DNA of 64,000 nt from Caenorhabditis elegans. Taxonomy: Eukaryota; Nematoda; Chromadorea; Rhabditida; Rhabditidae. Location: contig NC_003283.11 in the NCBI RefSeq assembly GCF_000002985.6, forward strand, positions 20,833,501 through 20,897,500. The letters are read 5' to 3'. Shown here in pieces: positions 1 through 11,600 of this stretch (position 1 is the first letter of the stretch; each line of letters starts with the position of its first letter). Position numbers and translations under genes: made by a program. The notes beneath the pieces were generated by a model. That model had not been told where the DNA came from. It saw nothing but the letters and a program-made list of their open reading frames with translations, and searched no databases.

Positions 1-3000
1 ACGAGTCTCGTGGAATGCAAGTTTGTGAAGGCGCACTGAAATCGCTGAAAGCTTCACGGAGAAAGCCTGTAAAGGCAGTTCTGTACGTGTCAGGAGACGG
101 ATTACGTGTTGTCGATCAGGGAAACAGTCGAGGACTGTTGGTAGATCAGACTATTGAGAAAGTTTCATTTTGTGCACCCGACAGACAAACTGACAAAGGA
201 TTCGCGTACATCTGCAGAGATGGAGCATCCAGGCGGTGGATGTGCCATGGATTTTTAGCCACCAAGGAAACGGTAATTTTATTCAGAAAAAACTATTTAT
301 ATGTTTTATTGGCAGAAAATTCGGGAATTTAGGTAAAAAATTGACAAATCCCACTACTCTTATTGCTAAGAAATCTTTTAAAAAATAGCAAGAAAAATGC
401 AGAAAATTATGCAAAATTTCCAGGTTTTCCGACAAATTTGGGAAAATGGAGGCAATGAAAGCAGTGAATTTATCAATTTTCGACCTAAATTGCCGAATTT
501 TCTATAAAAATGCAATATTTTCAGGGCGAACGTCTCTCGCATGCTGTCGGTTGTGCATTTTCAATATGTTTGGAAAAAAAGAAAAGACGAGACGAAGAAA
601 CAGCTCAAGTAAATGTGCAATCAGCGCAAGAATCAACTTCATCCACTCCACCAAAGGATATATTCCACCCAAATTGGGAGGATAATACATCAGAAGGAAC
701 TTCAACTCAAAACCCTTCGAATTCCCGTTCAAACCTGGCTTATCAGTCGTTCCGGAAGCACGTTTCAATTGAAGATCGATATTTGGATCCACAATCAGTA
801 ATTATTAACGAGGTACCGGCATCAAATCATATGGATGAGATTAGAAGGATATCGAAGCCGAGACCAACTGGAAATCCGGCTCTGTTTTTGAGACAGGTTC
901 GTTTTTTGTGGTGTCAGGTTGTCCCATGTGAGATTCGAGCTGCGAAGACTAGATTTTCAGCCAAAAATAGCTATTTTTAGATCAAAATCCAGCGAGTTTT
1001 CTTTTTTTTATTGGATTCTAAGCTAAAAATTGACAATTTCACCTAAAAACAGCTATTTTTGACTGAAAATCTAGTCTTCCCAGCTTGAGTTTCTCATCGT
1101 ACAACCTGACACCTTGCTTCATTAAAATGGTTTTCAACCTAAAATTATGTGTTTTTTTACGCAAAATCATGACGAAATCCCCAAAACTTGGCTGAAATAC
1201 GAGTTTTCAATTGAAATTCAAATCTTTTCATCTCGAAATTGACGAAAATCATTTAAAAAAAAAAGAAAATTCGCTGGTTTTTGATCAAAAAATTGAAAAT
1301 TTCACCTAAAAATTGCTATTTTTGGCTGATCTCCAAATTTCACATGTGACAACTTGACACCACTTGAAAATTCAAAGTTTCAGGGATCCCTTCGAGCACC
1401 ACCCGATATGCCATCGTCTTCTGATCAATTCAAGCGAAATATGTCGTTAAGGACCGTGTCGAATAATCCAACGGAGAGATCTCCTGAGAAAAAGGTTTGA
1501 TTTTGCATGTTATTTGCGCGTTCTTATTTTTTTATTTTAATTCCAAACTTTCCGCAATGTTTTATGGGAAAAAATCAAGATTTCCTAGGAAAAAATCACA
1601 AATATGGGAAAATTGTTTAAAAACTCGGTAAATGGGTCTTGCCAAGTTTTACGATTTTTGAGTAAAAAATAAGTTTTCTTCCAAAAATGCTCAAATTTTT
1701 TGATAAATTTATGTTTTTTGAGGAAAAATCGCGAAATCGACGGAAATTCAGTTGGAAACATCTATTTTCTGCGATTTTCCGCACTAAACAAATACATTTT
1801 ATTGAGAAAAACGTTGGAAAAACTGTTTTTTAATGTTTTCAAAAAATAAATCTGAAAATTTGCGATTTTTCGCTGATTTTTTTTGATAAAGTTTGTTAAG
1901 TTCTAAACTGAAAAAAACAAAAACTGTATTTTTTTTTCAAAGATTTCCATATTTCTGACACTCAAAACGGCGATCCTTTTCAACGTCATTTGGAAATTTG
2001 CATAATCCATCAAGTGATATGACTAGTAAACCCCCATCTTTTACCATTTCCCTATAACAAAAAAGTTCCTTATCAACATTTCTCCTATTTTCACACTCGA
2101 ACAGACCTCATCAAATGGTTCTCATAGACACTGAATACGTGCGCGCGGTGGTCCATAACGTTGGTCATCGTGCGCGGTGTGGTGTCGCGTCAAAAGTTCG
2201 AGCACTGAAGTTAGCCCATTCTCAAGCTAGATTGAGGTCATATTCACAAGCGTGTGAACGAGCAAGCTATATTGATGGTAGATGTGAATACTATCCTAGT
2301 TTGGATGTTGCTTCGAGTTCTCGAAATTCTGAAATGTTGAACTCTGGATTTTTCGATGGTTATTCATGGAATACGCCTAATATTCAATCTCAATCGAGCA
2401 GTGATGTCACTGCCAAAACTGAATTACGTCGATTAATGACGGAAACTTCCGAAGATCCGATTCATAAGGAAGACTCGGAAACCCTTCGTCGACTCATAAT
2501 GTGGCAGGAGTTCCGGGATGCTGGTGTTGATGTGAACACCACTCAGCCTGGATATGGTTATGGTATTGAGGCGAAAGTTGAACCATTTCCGCAAAAATTA
2601 CAAAATTATGAGAGTATACATTTGGAGACAAGAAGAAGCAGCTGTCCGGTATGCCCTTTGATCACGTGGCAGAAATTTAATAAATATTAATGAGTTTCAA
2701 AATTTTTCGGCTGAATTGCTTGATTTTGTGTAGCGAAAAAGTTTGAAATCCTGCAACCCACTTGTAATATAAATGCTTATCGATTTTTTAAATTAAACAA
2801 TTATTTAAAAAAATTTCAGTCATTCGGCACTCAACTTTACAATGAGCCAATCTACGAAGGAGATGAGGATCCGCTGGGACTCGGAATCACACCGCCCGTC
2901 GTCACCAAAACATCAGGCTCTCTTTCAAACAATGGTCTCGATGGAATCAATTTGAACTGGAAGTCGATTCCGGCGCCTGTTCATCAAATGCAGCAACATA

Positions 3001-3724
3001 ATGCGAATGGAGATTTTGTTGCCGCGTGGCCTCAAAATACTATAGAAAAACCGACAGTCGGACCATTGGATAAGCTTCAGAAGCAGTTTGAAGGTCAGTT
3101 TCTGCTGAAACTAAAAATCCGATAAAAAATGCAAAATTGAATTTTTAAAATCGGTTTTCTTTAAAAAACCAAATGCTGCTTGGCCTTGCAGTTTTTCGGT
3201 TTTAGAAAAATCGAAATTTCAGTCACATCTCAAAAAAAAAAAAACTTTTTCAACTCCAATTTGCAATTTTACAGATATCAAACTGATAAGCATCTCATCG
3301 GGTGAAAATACGCCAACAACTCGATCAAAAGCCGACGAATGGCTGGATGATGTGCTGAGAGTGTCGATGAGTATGTCACCAACGTCACCATCATCAGATC
3401 CACCGTCGACTTCATCGTACTCTGTTCTTCCGAAATCTGGACCCCCACCCGCCCATGCGCCTCCTCCACTACCAGTGAGACAAGCGGTTTCGAATGGAAG
3501 CCCGTCGATTTATCAACAGCAGTTACAGCAAGCAAATAGTGTATGTTGCTGGAATTTTGAAAAAAAACACTGAATTTTTTTTTCTATTTCAGACTCGAAA
3601 TTCGCCGGCTGGAATAAACTGGAACTCGTCTCCAAACCCAATGAAAATCTCCCAGCCACCAGCAAAACCAGTTGATCCATTCGATGTACAGTGGAGCAGA
3701 TTAGCAGTGAATAATACGCATTAA
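1..3724 (+). CDS. num-1: num-1, Numb endocytic adaptor (5' end outside window)
   Basis: This is the 3' part of the Numb homologue, a cortical adaptor that controls Notch signalling and endocytic recycling. In-frame exons are 1-272, 525-896, 1384-1494, 2820-3093, 3275-3540 and 3593-3724 (stop 3722-3724); all junctions keep phase. Exon 1 begins inside the phosphotyrosine-binding (PTB) domain: the reading [16 protein letters not shown] matches the conserved Numb PTB strand and helix, and the domain finishes in the 525-896 exon ([17 protein letters not shown]). The rest is low-complexity, Ser/Pro-rich tail with a proline stretch ([11 protein letters not shown], near 3450) and a terminal DPFDVQW motif. 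That motif resembles the NPF/DPF peptides by which Numb binds EH-domain and AP2 proteins. AATAAA-like signals follow the stop near 3732. Family identity is near certain; only the N-terminus is missing. Confidence 0.95.
897..1383 (+). repeat. Inverted-repeat element in num-1 intron
   Basis: Within this intron GTGTCAGGTTGTCCCAT (near 914) is mirrored by CAACCTGACACC (near 1101), and a related GACAACTTGACACCAC occurs at about 1347. The internal sequence TAGATTTTCAGCCAAAAATAG also returns inverted near 1050-1075. It looks like a degenerate palindromic MITE. Similar GTGTCAGGCTGTC ends occur at 46535-46730 and 54728-55205, so it belongs to a dispersed family. Confidence 0.6.
2105..2648 (+). CDS. 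num-1: num-1 alternative first exon (short isoform start)
   Basis: An open exon of 178 codons starts at ATG 2115 ([13 protein letters not shown]) and ends at a donor at 2649, in phase 0 with the exon at 2820. An acceptor-like AACAG ends at 2104, ten bases before the ATG. It cannot follow the PTB exon ending at 1494, because that join puts a stop codon within about 30 bases. The simplest reading is a separate transcript, probably SL1 trans-spliced, that makes a Numb protein without the PTB domain. The peptide is basic at its start and Ser/Gln-rich later, with no domain I recognise. Isoform structure is inferred from phase alone. Confidence 0.75.
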
Positions 3725-4579
3725 GAGAACTAATAAATACAACTAATCTTATGTAATTTTGTAATACTAATTTAATAATTTTCTTATTTTAAATTTAAAT
3801 TCAAATTTTCTAAATATATTGTATTATTATTGTTTAAATATATATTTACAGCCTCTAGTTTCATTCTCCCTTTTCATTTTCCAACCGTTGTGTGGCCAGC
3901 CTGATTCTTGTCATTTTCCCGTCTCCATTCTGAAATAGACTGCAATTTCTTTTTCGCTTTTTTCACTGGTTTCCCCCATTTTCGAACATTTTGTGTCTTA
4001 AATCAATTTCTCCGTCCTTCAAACAAATAGTAATAAGAAATTTATGCTTTTATGTTGGGATGCGGTTTTTTTTTAAATTTTTCTGGTTACTTTTGTCCCT
4101 GAAAATTCAGTATTTGGAAATTGAGTTTTGCAAGAACGGCAAAAAAATTCAGAAGAAAAAACCCGATAATCCGTTTAACGTCGCGTTTCTTTTAATCGCT
4201 TATATGAGTGTAATTAAAACAAAAAGTAATTAAAAACTATCCTATTTTTCTGAAAGAAGAATAAATTAACAAAATTTCGGTATTTTTCTGGATTTTCGTT
4301 CATTTAAAATACTACTATTTCTAAATTATGTTTTATTGAAGATAACATTACGCTGTCCACATTACTATTCCTTTCAGTTCAATATTTTATCATTTTTCAT
4401 CTTTCCGATACGTCTGAAGGTTTTAGCAAGAATTTCAGTGAAAAAAAGAGGTAAACGCGCGCCACCGTCACGCGATAGAGATGAGAGACGCGCAGACGAC
4501 GAGACGGTTATCTTTTAAGCTTTTTGTTTCCGGGAGGCCATGAAACTTTAAAAATCTCTATTAAATTCCTATTTTGTAG
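3725..4579 (+). promoter_or_regulatory. Intergenic region: num-1 3' end and mrps-12 promoter
   Basis: The first 130 bases are AT-rich num-1 3' UTR with AATAAA-like signals. The remainder is probably the promoter of mrps-12 and exos-7. A short GC-rich patch (4450-4503, several GCGC and ACGCG words) stands out from the AT-rich surroundings and may be a promoter element; that is inference. No convincing coding segment was seen. Confidence 0.35.
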
Positions 4580-5200
4580 ATGTTACCTCGTCTTGGAGGA
4601 TTTCTAGCCGGGTTTTCCAGTACAATCAGCTCATTTCTTCCGAAAACGACCGCGTCTACACTCTTCACACATCAATCATCGCAATTTTCAACTAGTTTTC
4701 CTGCTTGGAGAAACAATTTCTTGCAGGTAATTCAATCTTAAATCATGAAGAATAATACTAAAAATTGCAGTTTATTCACTACCGAAATGGCCCACCAAAA
4801 CGACGTGCTCGCAGTAAGGATAAGAGCGCAATCAGTGGATATTCTCATTACAAAGGAATTGTGCTGAAAAGTTTCCATTTTTAATTCTCTTGAACTAATC
4901 AATAAACTAGATATTTTCAGCCGTGATTCGTCACCCCAAAAAGCCAAACTCTGGAAATCGAAAGTGTGCAATTGTGAGATTGTCGACTGGAGCAGAAGTG
5001 TGCGCGTATATTCCGAATGTCGGACACAATTTGCAGGAACATTCACAGGTTACACAGTCTCTTTTCGCGAAAAAAAACGTTTTTTTTTTACTTTTTTACA
5101 GGTGCTGGTAAAAGGAGGACGTCGACGAGATTTGATTTCTGTCAAAGCCAATATTGTGCGAGGAAAGTACGATTGTGCACCAGCAGGAGGACGGAAATAA
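4580..5200 (+). CDS. mrps-12: Mitochondrial ribosomal protein S12 (uS12m)
   Basis: This is a component of the decoding centre of the small mitochondrial ribosomal subunit. Four exons (4580-4726, 4771-4870, 4921-5048, 5102-5200) encode 157 residues. The first roughly 45 residues are Ser/Thr/Phe-rich with few acidic residues, as expected of a mitochondrial targeting sequence. The body carries the S12 signatures [25 protein letters not shown] (the streptomycin/decoding loop) and [21 protein letters not shown]. The later bacterial loop containing DLPGVRY is altered here to [10 protein letters not shown], as in other mitochondrial S12 proteins. A TTTTGTAG acceptor ends at 4579, immediately before the ATG, so the trans-spliced leader would supply the whole 5' UTR. 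exos-7 follows after 168 nt. Confidence 0.95.
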
Positions 5201-5368
5201 TCATAATTAGGATCTTCATCTCTAGATTTTTGTTTCTTTGTTTTTTTTTTATTAAAATGTTTTTCTTTAGAAAAGAAATCGATTTATTCAATTTCCAAGT
5301 TTCAAAGCTTCTTTTCAATATCTCCATTTCACAAAATCATTTTTCAAAATATATCTTCCTTCAGCCTA
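5201..5368 (+). promoter_or_regulatory. Intercistronic region, likely SL2-type trans-splice site
   Basis: Only 168 bases separate the mrps-12 stop from the exos-7 ATG. The interval has an ATTAAA-type polyadenylation word near 5252, a T-rich stretch, and a TCTTCCTTCAG acceptor ending at 5364, four bases before the ATG. This spacing fits a C. elegans operon in which the downstream gene receives SL2. The operon is inferred from spacing; no RNA evidence is available here. Confidence 0.55.
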
Positions 5369-7978
5369 ATGGAAGTCCATCTTAGCGACGACGAGAAGTT
5401 ATTTCTGATTACTGGAGCCGAAGCGAACATTCGGAATGATGGACGAAGTTGTCAGGATTTCAGACAGATTATTCTCGAGAGAGGTGTTCTGTCGGGAACG
5501 AATGGAAGTTGTCGTGTTCAATTAGGACAGACTACCGACGTTTTGGTGAGGAAATATTGTCGAAATTAATTAAATGAAGCGAAACGTAGTGAGATTTTTG
5601 TTTTAAGATATAAAAAATGGATTGTAATACCTGAATCTTCTGGAAAATCGAAAAAGTCGAGAAAAATATTTAAAAAAAACCATATTATTTGATTTTTTGT
5701 CTAATTTTGTTTATGAGAAAAAATATTTTAAAAGATTTTCTAAAAAGTAGACAAATGACCAAAGTTTATTAAAATTTTGGTCATTAAAAGAAAATATAAA
5801 CAAAATTAGACAAAAATCGAATTTTATGGTAATTTTTTGAATATTTTCAAAAAGATTTTTCGATTTTCCCCGAAAAACAAAAAAATTCAAAAATTTCGAA
5901 AATCTTTTATTACGTAAACACAAAATTCTGAGAATGCGTATTGCACAGCACATTTGCCGCGCAAAATTTCTCGTAGCGAAAACTGAGGCCCCACGAAAAG
6001 GGGAGCAGAACGAAAAGGGGATCTGCAAAAAGGGGATCTGCGAAAAGGGGATCTGCGAAAAGGGGAGATACGAAAAGGGGAGCTGGCACTGTGCCAAACG
6101 CACAAAACGCAATTTTTCTCACGCAACGCACGTTGATTTTTGAAATTTTCTTCTAGAAGATACGCTTAACAACACGCGACGCGTAACATCGGAGCATCGT
6201 TGTATCGTTTTCTTCGAGAAAAATAGCGTTTGGCACAGTGCCAGCACCCCTTTTCGTTGCTCCCCTTTTCGTATCTCCCCTTTTCGCAGATCCCCTTTTT
6301 GCAGATCCCCTTTTCGTTCTGCTCCCCTTTTCGTGGGGCCTCCGAAAACTACTGTAGCGCTTGTGTCGATTTACGGGCTCCATTTTTTTGAAAATTAATT
6401 TATTCTCGAATGGCGGGAGCGATGTTCTCTTTATTTTCTTAATTTTAAGTGATTTTCAATACTTTATCGATACATATATAGATAAATTATTTTAATCCAT
6501 TTGAGCTCGTAAATCGACACAAGCGAGTAGTCTTTTAAAGAATTACTGTAGGTTTCGCTACGAGATATTTTGCGCGTCAGAATTTTGTGTTCCCGTAATA
6601 TGTCAGACTTTTCAAATAACACCCCACTGGATATGAAGGATTTCTCTACAAAATTAGTGAACATTTTTAAAAAGCTATTGATATATTGAAACTATTTTCT
6701 GTCATATAGACTTGTTTTTAAAAAAATATTTTATACAGGCTGGAATCAAACTCGAACTAGAATCATACGATGCTGAAACAGAAAAAGAGCCAAAACAACC
6801 AATTAATTTCAACGTGGATTTCTCAGCCAACGCGAGCAGTCAATTCGCTGGTATTAAGCTCTAAAAATCTTAAAAATCCAAAAATTTCAATTATTTTCAG
6901 GAAAAGGAGGCGACGAATACGCAGAGGAACTATCGGCAGCATTTCAAGCGGCTTATTCAAAAGCACTCGATATTATGCCGAATCTCGCGAAAACTCAGCT
7001 GGCCGACGGATATCGCTGGAAAATTAATGTGGACATTTCGGTTCTTCAGTGGGACGGAAGTGTTTCCGATGCGATTTCTATTGCAATCATCGGAGCATTG
7101 AGTGATTTAGAGTTTCCAGAAGGTGACGTTGCACCAGATGATGGAGGAAAAGTGAGAATTGTGTTGAAACGGCCGAAAGTTGCTGGAAATGTTCGAGATG
7201 AGAATGTGCAAGTTGCAATGTGGAAATTGGATGTGATGAGGTACAGGCTCCGCCCATATATTGGCTTGAAATTTTTTTTTTTTGAGATATATGACAAAAA
7301 ATGTTGAATGGAAAATATTTTGTTTTTTTTTTCTTAAAGGGGGAGTAGAGTTTGTGGGTGTTTTACTTAAATAGACTAAAACTGGTTCAAAACCAGCGAA
7401 TTTCATAATGAGACTTCACAAAAAATGTACGACAATTTATAATGGCGGGTCAAAATTTCGAAAAAAGAGGCAAAGTTTGCTATAATCTGAAATTTTGCCC
7501 AATCTTCTTTGTCACAGCCGATGGAATTTGATTTTTCTGATATTATCACCCTTTAATCCATATTTTGGTTATTTACCTCGCGTAAATTCGTTGATTGGGA
7601 CAAATTTTTTGAGACAAAAAATCCTCAAACTAGTCGTGTTTCACCTCTAAAATGAAAAAAGTATTTAGATGTCCACTGCTGCTGACAATCTCAAAAATTG
7701 GCACTGCTAATCTTGTCGACTGCACACCCGAAGAAGAATGCTGCATTCGATCTCAATTGCTCGTTGGATTGGCGGCGATTGCAGACTCTTCTGAAAATAA
7801 CGAGCCAAATTATGATGTAACGTGTGTGAAACAAGTTGGCGGTGGACTTTTGGAGATGGAATCGATTCAGGAAATGCTGGAATTGGCTGCGAAATCTGTT
7901 GGTGGATTGTATGGAGCTCTGGCAAAACGATTGAAAAATGAAGAAATGAGGAAACCGGGACACTCTTTCTTGCTCTAA
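5369..7978 (+). CDS. exos-7: RNA exosome core subunit Rrp42/EXOSC7
   Basis: This is one of the six RNase PH-like ring subunits of the eukaryotic exosome; in eukaryotes the ring is structural and channels RNA to Rrp44 and Rrp6. Exons 5369-5545, 6739-6850, 6901-7240 and 7669-7978 give 312 residues. The N-terminus (LSDDEKLFLITGAEANIRND GRSCQDFR, read across a gap) matches the Rrp42 start. Later hallmarks are NGSCRVQLGQTTDVLAGIK, NFNVDFSAN (the RNase PH strand motif), VSDAISIAIIGALSD and the second RNase PH half PLLLTISKIGTANLVDCTPEEE. EXOSC7 fits better than EXOSC8 because of the DGR..D.R start and the length. Intron 1 (1.2 kb) carries a transposon and intron 3 another repeat. It probably forms an operon with mrps-12. 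Confidence 0.93.
5909..6600 (+). mobile_element. Long-TIR DNA transposon (family A) with internal foldback, exos-7 intron 1
   Basis: Both ends read as inverted copies: TTACG..AACACAAAATTCTGAG at the left and CAGAATTTTGTGTTCCCGTAA at the right. Inside are CTCGTAGCGAAAACT, then CTGTAGCGCTTGTGTCGATT and its inverse AAATCGACACAAGCG. The same order of motifs recurs at 9240-9590, 14774-15108 and 16434-16780. This copy is longer because a foldback of tandem GGGGATCTGCGAAAA units (5984-6345) is inserted. No open reading frame resembles a transposase, so it is non-autonomous. Confidence 0.75.
5984..6345. repeat. Foldback of tandem GAAAAGGGGA units
   Basis: The left arm (about 5984-6100) has six or seven AAAAGGGGA units separated by TCTGCG or similar and ends in GGCACTGTGCCA. 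The right arm (about 6226-6345) is its inverse, starting TGGCACAGTGCCA and running CCCCTTTTCG repeatedly to CGTGGGGCCTC. The arms are about 115 bp with roughly 125 bp between them. Confidence 0.8.
7241..7668 (+). repeat. Dispersed repeat in exos-7 intron 3
   Basis: The stretch starting at AAAGGGGGAGTAGAGTTTGT (about 7337) and running to about 7560 is highly similar to 34262-34480, sharing AATTTCATAATGAGACTTCAC and AAATTTCGAAAAAA. It lies wholly within the intron between exons 7240 and 7669. Confidence 0.65.
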
Positions 7979-8639
7979 ATTTATGGAATTTATTCAATTT
8001 GTTGATTTTTTTTTGAATTGTTACCTCTTATCGTTATCTCGTTTTTTTTCTCACTTGAACAAAAAAATTCATTTTTACAAATATAAGCGTTTATTAATAC
8101 TAAAATAAATACAACAAATGATTGGGGGAAGTTCTGGATGGGTGGATTGTGAGGTAGGAGCGCAATGGGGGGAATCTAAATCTAGACGATCATTCACACA
8201 GAAGAAAAGTGCAGGGAATTGTATTTTGGGAAGTTCTTTTTAATTTCTAAAAAAATATTAGAAAAAATGACAGAATTTCTTAACGATTGCGAACAATTTC
8301 AGATTTGAATTTTTAATTTTTTTAAAGCTAAATTTTCGCTTGTTTCTCGAAATTCGGGACCTTTTTTGTAATATATTTAAAAATAACAAAAAAACTTCGC
8401 TACTCTACCTTCAAAAAAGTCAAAAACAAGAATTGGGACAGAATAGTTGCTGAGTAAAGTCTACGTGCATGAAAAAGCCTAAAGATGAAATTAGTTGCAG
8501 TAGGAGCAATATGATATGAGTGATAAAAAAACTAATTTAGAAGAAAACAGAAAAAAAGGGAACAGCCGGAGACGACGGTGTGCTGGGAGGAAAATGCGAT
8601 TTAATGGGGTTTTTTGTTGAATATTTGAAGAAAAGGTGA
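7979..8639. other. Convergent 3' intergenic region
   Basis: This separates the 3' ends of exos-7 (+) and the ARMT1-like gene (-). It is AT-rich with AATAAA-like words near 8104. No further gene, RNA or repeat was recognised. Confidence 0.5.
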
Positions 8640-11600
8640 TTAGATCCCGCCAAGTTGACATACGGCATACTCTCCTGAAGTCATCCACGTGTTGTCTTCT
8701 TCGAATTTCTGAAAACAGGCTTTTTGTTAACCTTATTTAAATTCTCTAAATTTTGAAGTAACTTATCCGATTTTGCGACAAAAAAATTAGCAAGGACCGA
8801 ATTCTTTTTGATGTCTTATTTTTATAGTTTTTTTTTTCGATTTATAATAACTTTTTTATCAAAAAAAAAAAGTACGAACCTCTAATAAAATAGCGATGGA
8901 CTCCTCACTCAATCCGGCAACAGTTTCAGCTTTAAGAGTACGCAACGCCATAAATGGACACGGTGCAAATCCACGACAGGCGGTTTTGAACGAAGTATCG
9001 AGATCCCAGTCCCGATCACCAACAAGCTTACGGTAATTCAAGTCGCCTTTGAAGATTATTAACGACGACTGAAATTGATTCAAATTTTCAAATTGGGATT
9101 TTTTTTGTTGGAAGCTCAGATTTTACAAACAGGTCCCCAGACACTACCAAACTCGCCGAGAAGAGTAGTATACGGTTTTCTCCAAAAACAATTATCGGTT
9201 TAGGAACATTTTTGCAAGTTAAAAAACTTTGACAATTATCTATAAATAAATATCCAAACTCTGAGTATGGGTACTGCACAACACATTCGACGCGCAAAAT
9301 ATCGCGTAGCGAAAACTACAGTAATTCTTTAAACTACTACTGTAGCGCTTGTGTCGATTTACGAGCTCGATTTTTTGAAATTAGTTTATTGCCGAATGGC
9401 GGGAGCTTCCAAATATTTCCAAATTTTATCGATAAATAAATCTGTGTTTAATCCATTTGAGCCCGTAAATCGACACAAGCGCTACAGTAGTCATTTAAAG
9501 AATTACTGTAGGTTTCGCTACGAGATATTTCGAATATGTTGCGCACTAAATACGTATTCTCAGAATTTTATGTTCCACGTAATAGTTTCGTATTTTTAAT
9601 CAAAAGTTTATTTTTCAGGGTGATCCTCACATTTTTCAAATCATCATACAAATCGCGAGCTTCCTTCTCCATAGCATAATAAGCATGTGGGGATATCCAG
9701 AAAAGATGGTCTTGATACACAATTTGGCCCGATTTCATCCGTTTTTCGAGTTTTTCTCCCAATGCTCGACTCTCTTCTCCAATATTTTCACCATTTTTCA
9801 GCTGTTCAATTGTCCAATCGAGATCAGGTTTAGTGACGTCACTCACGAACCACGGGATCGCTTTTCCATGAATTACAACTTTATCGGCAAAACCACGAGA
9901 GATGAAAAACTCGGCGACGATCAGGTCTCCAGTCAATTCGACTCCAGAATTATCGAGAATTATGTCGATTCTTCGATTAGTTTCGTGATTTGCATTGATT
10001 TTTAATGGACCAAGAACCTTCACAATCATATCGTTGACATCGTCGATAAGTACGAAATCTGCTAGTTTTGAAGAAGCCGACATTGATGACATCGCCTGTA
10101 AATAGGTAACAAAATTTGTTAATAGAATTCATTTTCAGGTTCCAAACATTGGTGTGCGGATAACCGATTTTTCGGCAAACGGATAAATCGGTTAATGCTG
10201 GTTTAGAAAAACCGGCTAACGGATAATTCGGCAATTTCAGAAAATATTCATATGGTTAAGCTTTTTTTCGTTCTTTCTGTCAATTCAGGTTTTGGGTTAA
10301 TTTTTTCACTGTTATTGAGCAAAACCAAAAAAAATCAAATAGAAAAAAACTCATATAAATTCAAAAAATTTTGTTTTCCAAAAAAATGTGTTGGCTAACA
10401 TCAGCCAAAGTCGGCTACCGGAAAACTTTAAATTAGCCAAACTGCCAAAAAGTCCGCGAATTCGGCTAATTGGTAAAAAACTCGGCAAGCAGATCATTCG
10501 GCTAATATTAGCCAAATCAGCCAATCGGTAAATTCGGCTAAATCAGTTATTAGCCGCACACCCCTGGTTTCAAACTGTTCCGCATAATAATTTACCAAGG
10601 TATGATCGTCTCCACCAGTCAATGACATATCAGCTCGGTTTCCCCACAAGCTCATTTTCAGTATTGTGTTGATTCCGAATAGTTCATGAACTGGAGCATC
10701 TTTCGCTGAGATTTTATTGATAAATGCCGCCGACTCTTCGATTTGTGGGAGGCTGAAATGATTATTTTCAACTTTTCGATGAGAAAATAAATTTTGTGAT
10801 TTTTTCCACCAAAAATACTTTTTGTTATTGCAAACAAAAGTGTGCGCCTTTAAAAAGTACTGTAATTTCAAACATTTTTTCCTGTCTAATTTTGATCGAT
10901 TTTTTTAATGCTTTTTGATAGAAATGCATTTATTATTGAAAATTTCGAAATTGAAAATTTCCGGCAAATGGGCAAACCGGCAGATTGCCGAAAATTTTGG
11001 GCAAATTGTACGCATCCTATGAATGTTCATAGATCTATTGTGAAAAGTAAACAAATTCTATAAAAATAGCTGAAGAAAACGGAAAAAATTATATAAAGGC
11101 ACAGTTTTAAGTGTTTCCGTCTTATAAAAAATCTCTCTGAGCATTTTCGGCAAATCGACAAGCCGGCAAATTGCCGGAAAAGAGAATTTCCGGCAAATCG
11201 GCAAACCGACATTTGTCGGAATTGAAAATTTGCGGCAAATGTGCAATTTGACAAACATTAAAATTTCTGGCAAACCGGCAATTTGCTGATTTGCCGAACG
11301 GTAATTGCCGCCCACCACTGAATCAGAGTACTCCTATAGTTTTGGATTACTGATAAAAACCAATTTTTCTTCTAAACAATCGAATTGCCACAGAAAAAAT
11401 TCTTACTGATCTAGGAAATTTTTGCGCTTCGAGTCCTGGAAATAATCATATTCGCTGAGGCGAATAGTTTTTGCAAACGTGCTCCAGATGAATCTGTAGA
11501 GCCAGCACTCAACAAAAAGCCATGGTCCTTTGAAAAAAGTGAGATCTTCAACTTCGTCGGGCTGAAAAAATCATTAATTAATTGAATTCAAGAGAATTAT

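Noticed and set aside
5887..6383. Repetitive frames (such as PLFADPLFADP-type) and a CRISPR-array look
   Set aside because: The regular spacing comes from a eukaryotic foldback of GGGGATCTGCGAAAA units. There are no unique spacers, and the host is a nematode.
9685..10005. 106-codon open frame on the plus strand
   Set aside because: It is antisense to the well-supported ARMT1-like exon 9631-10095.
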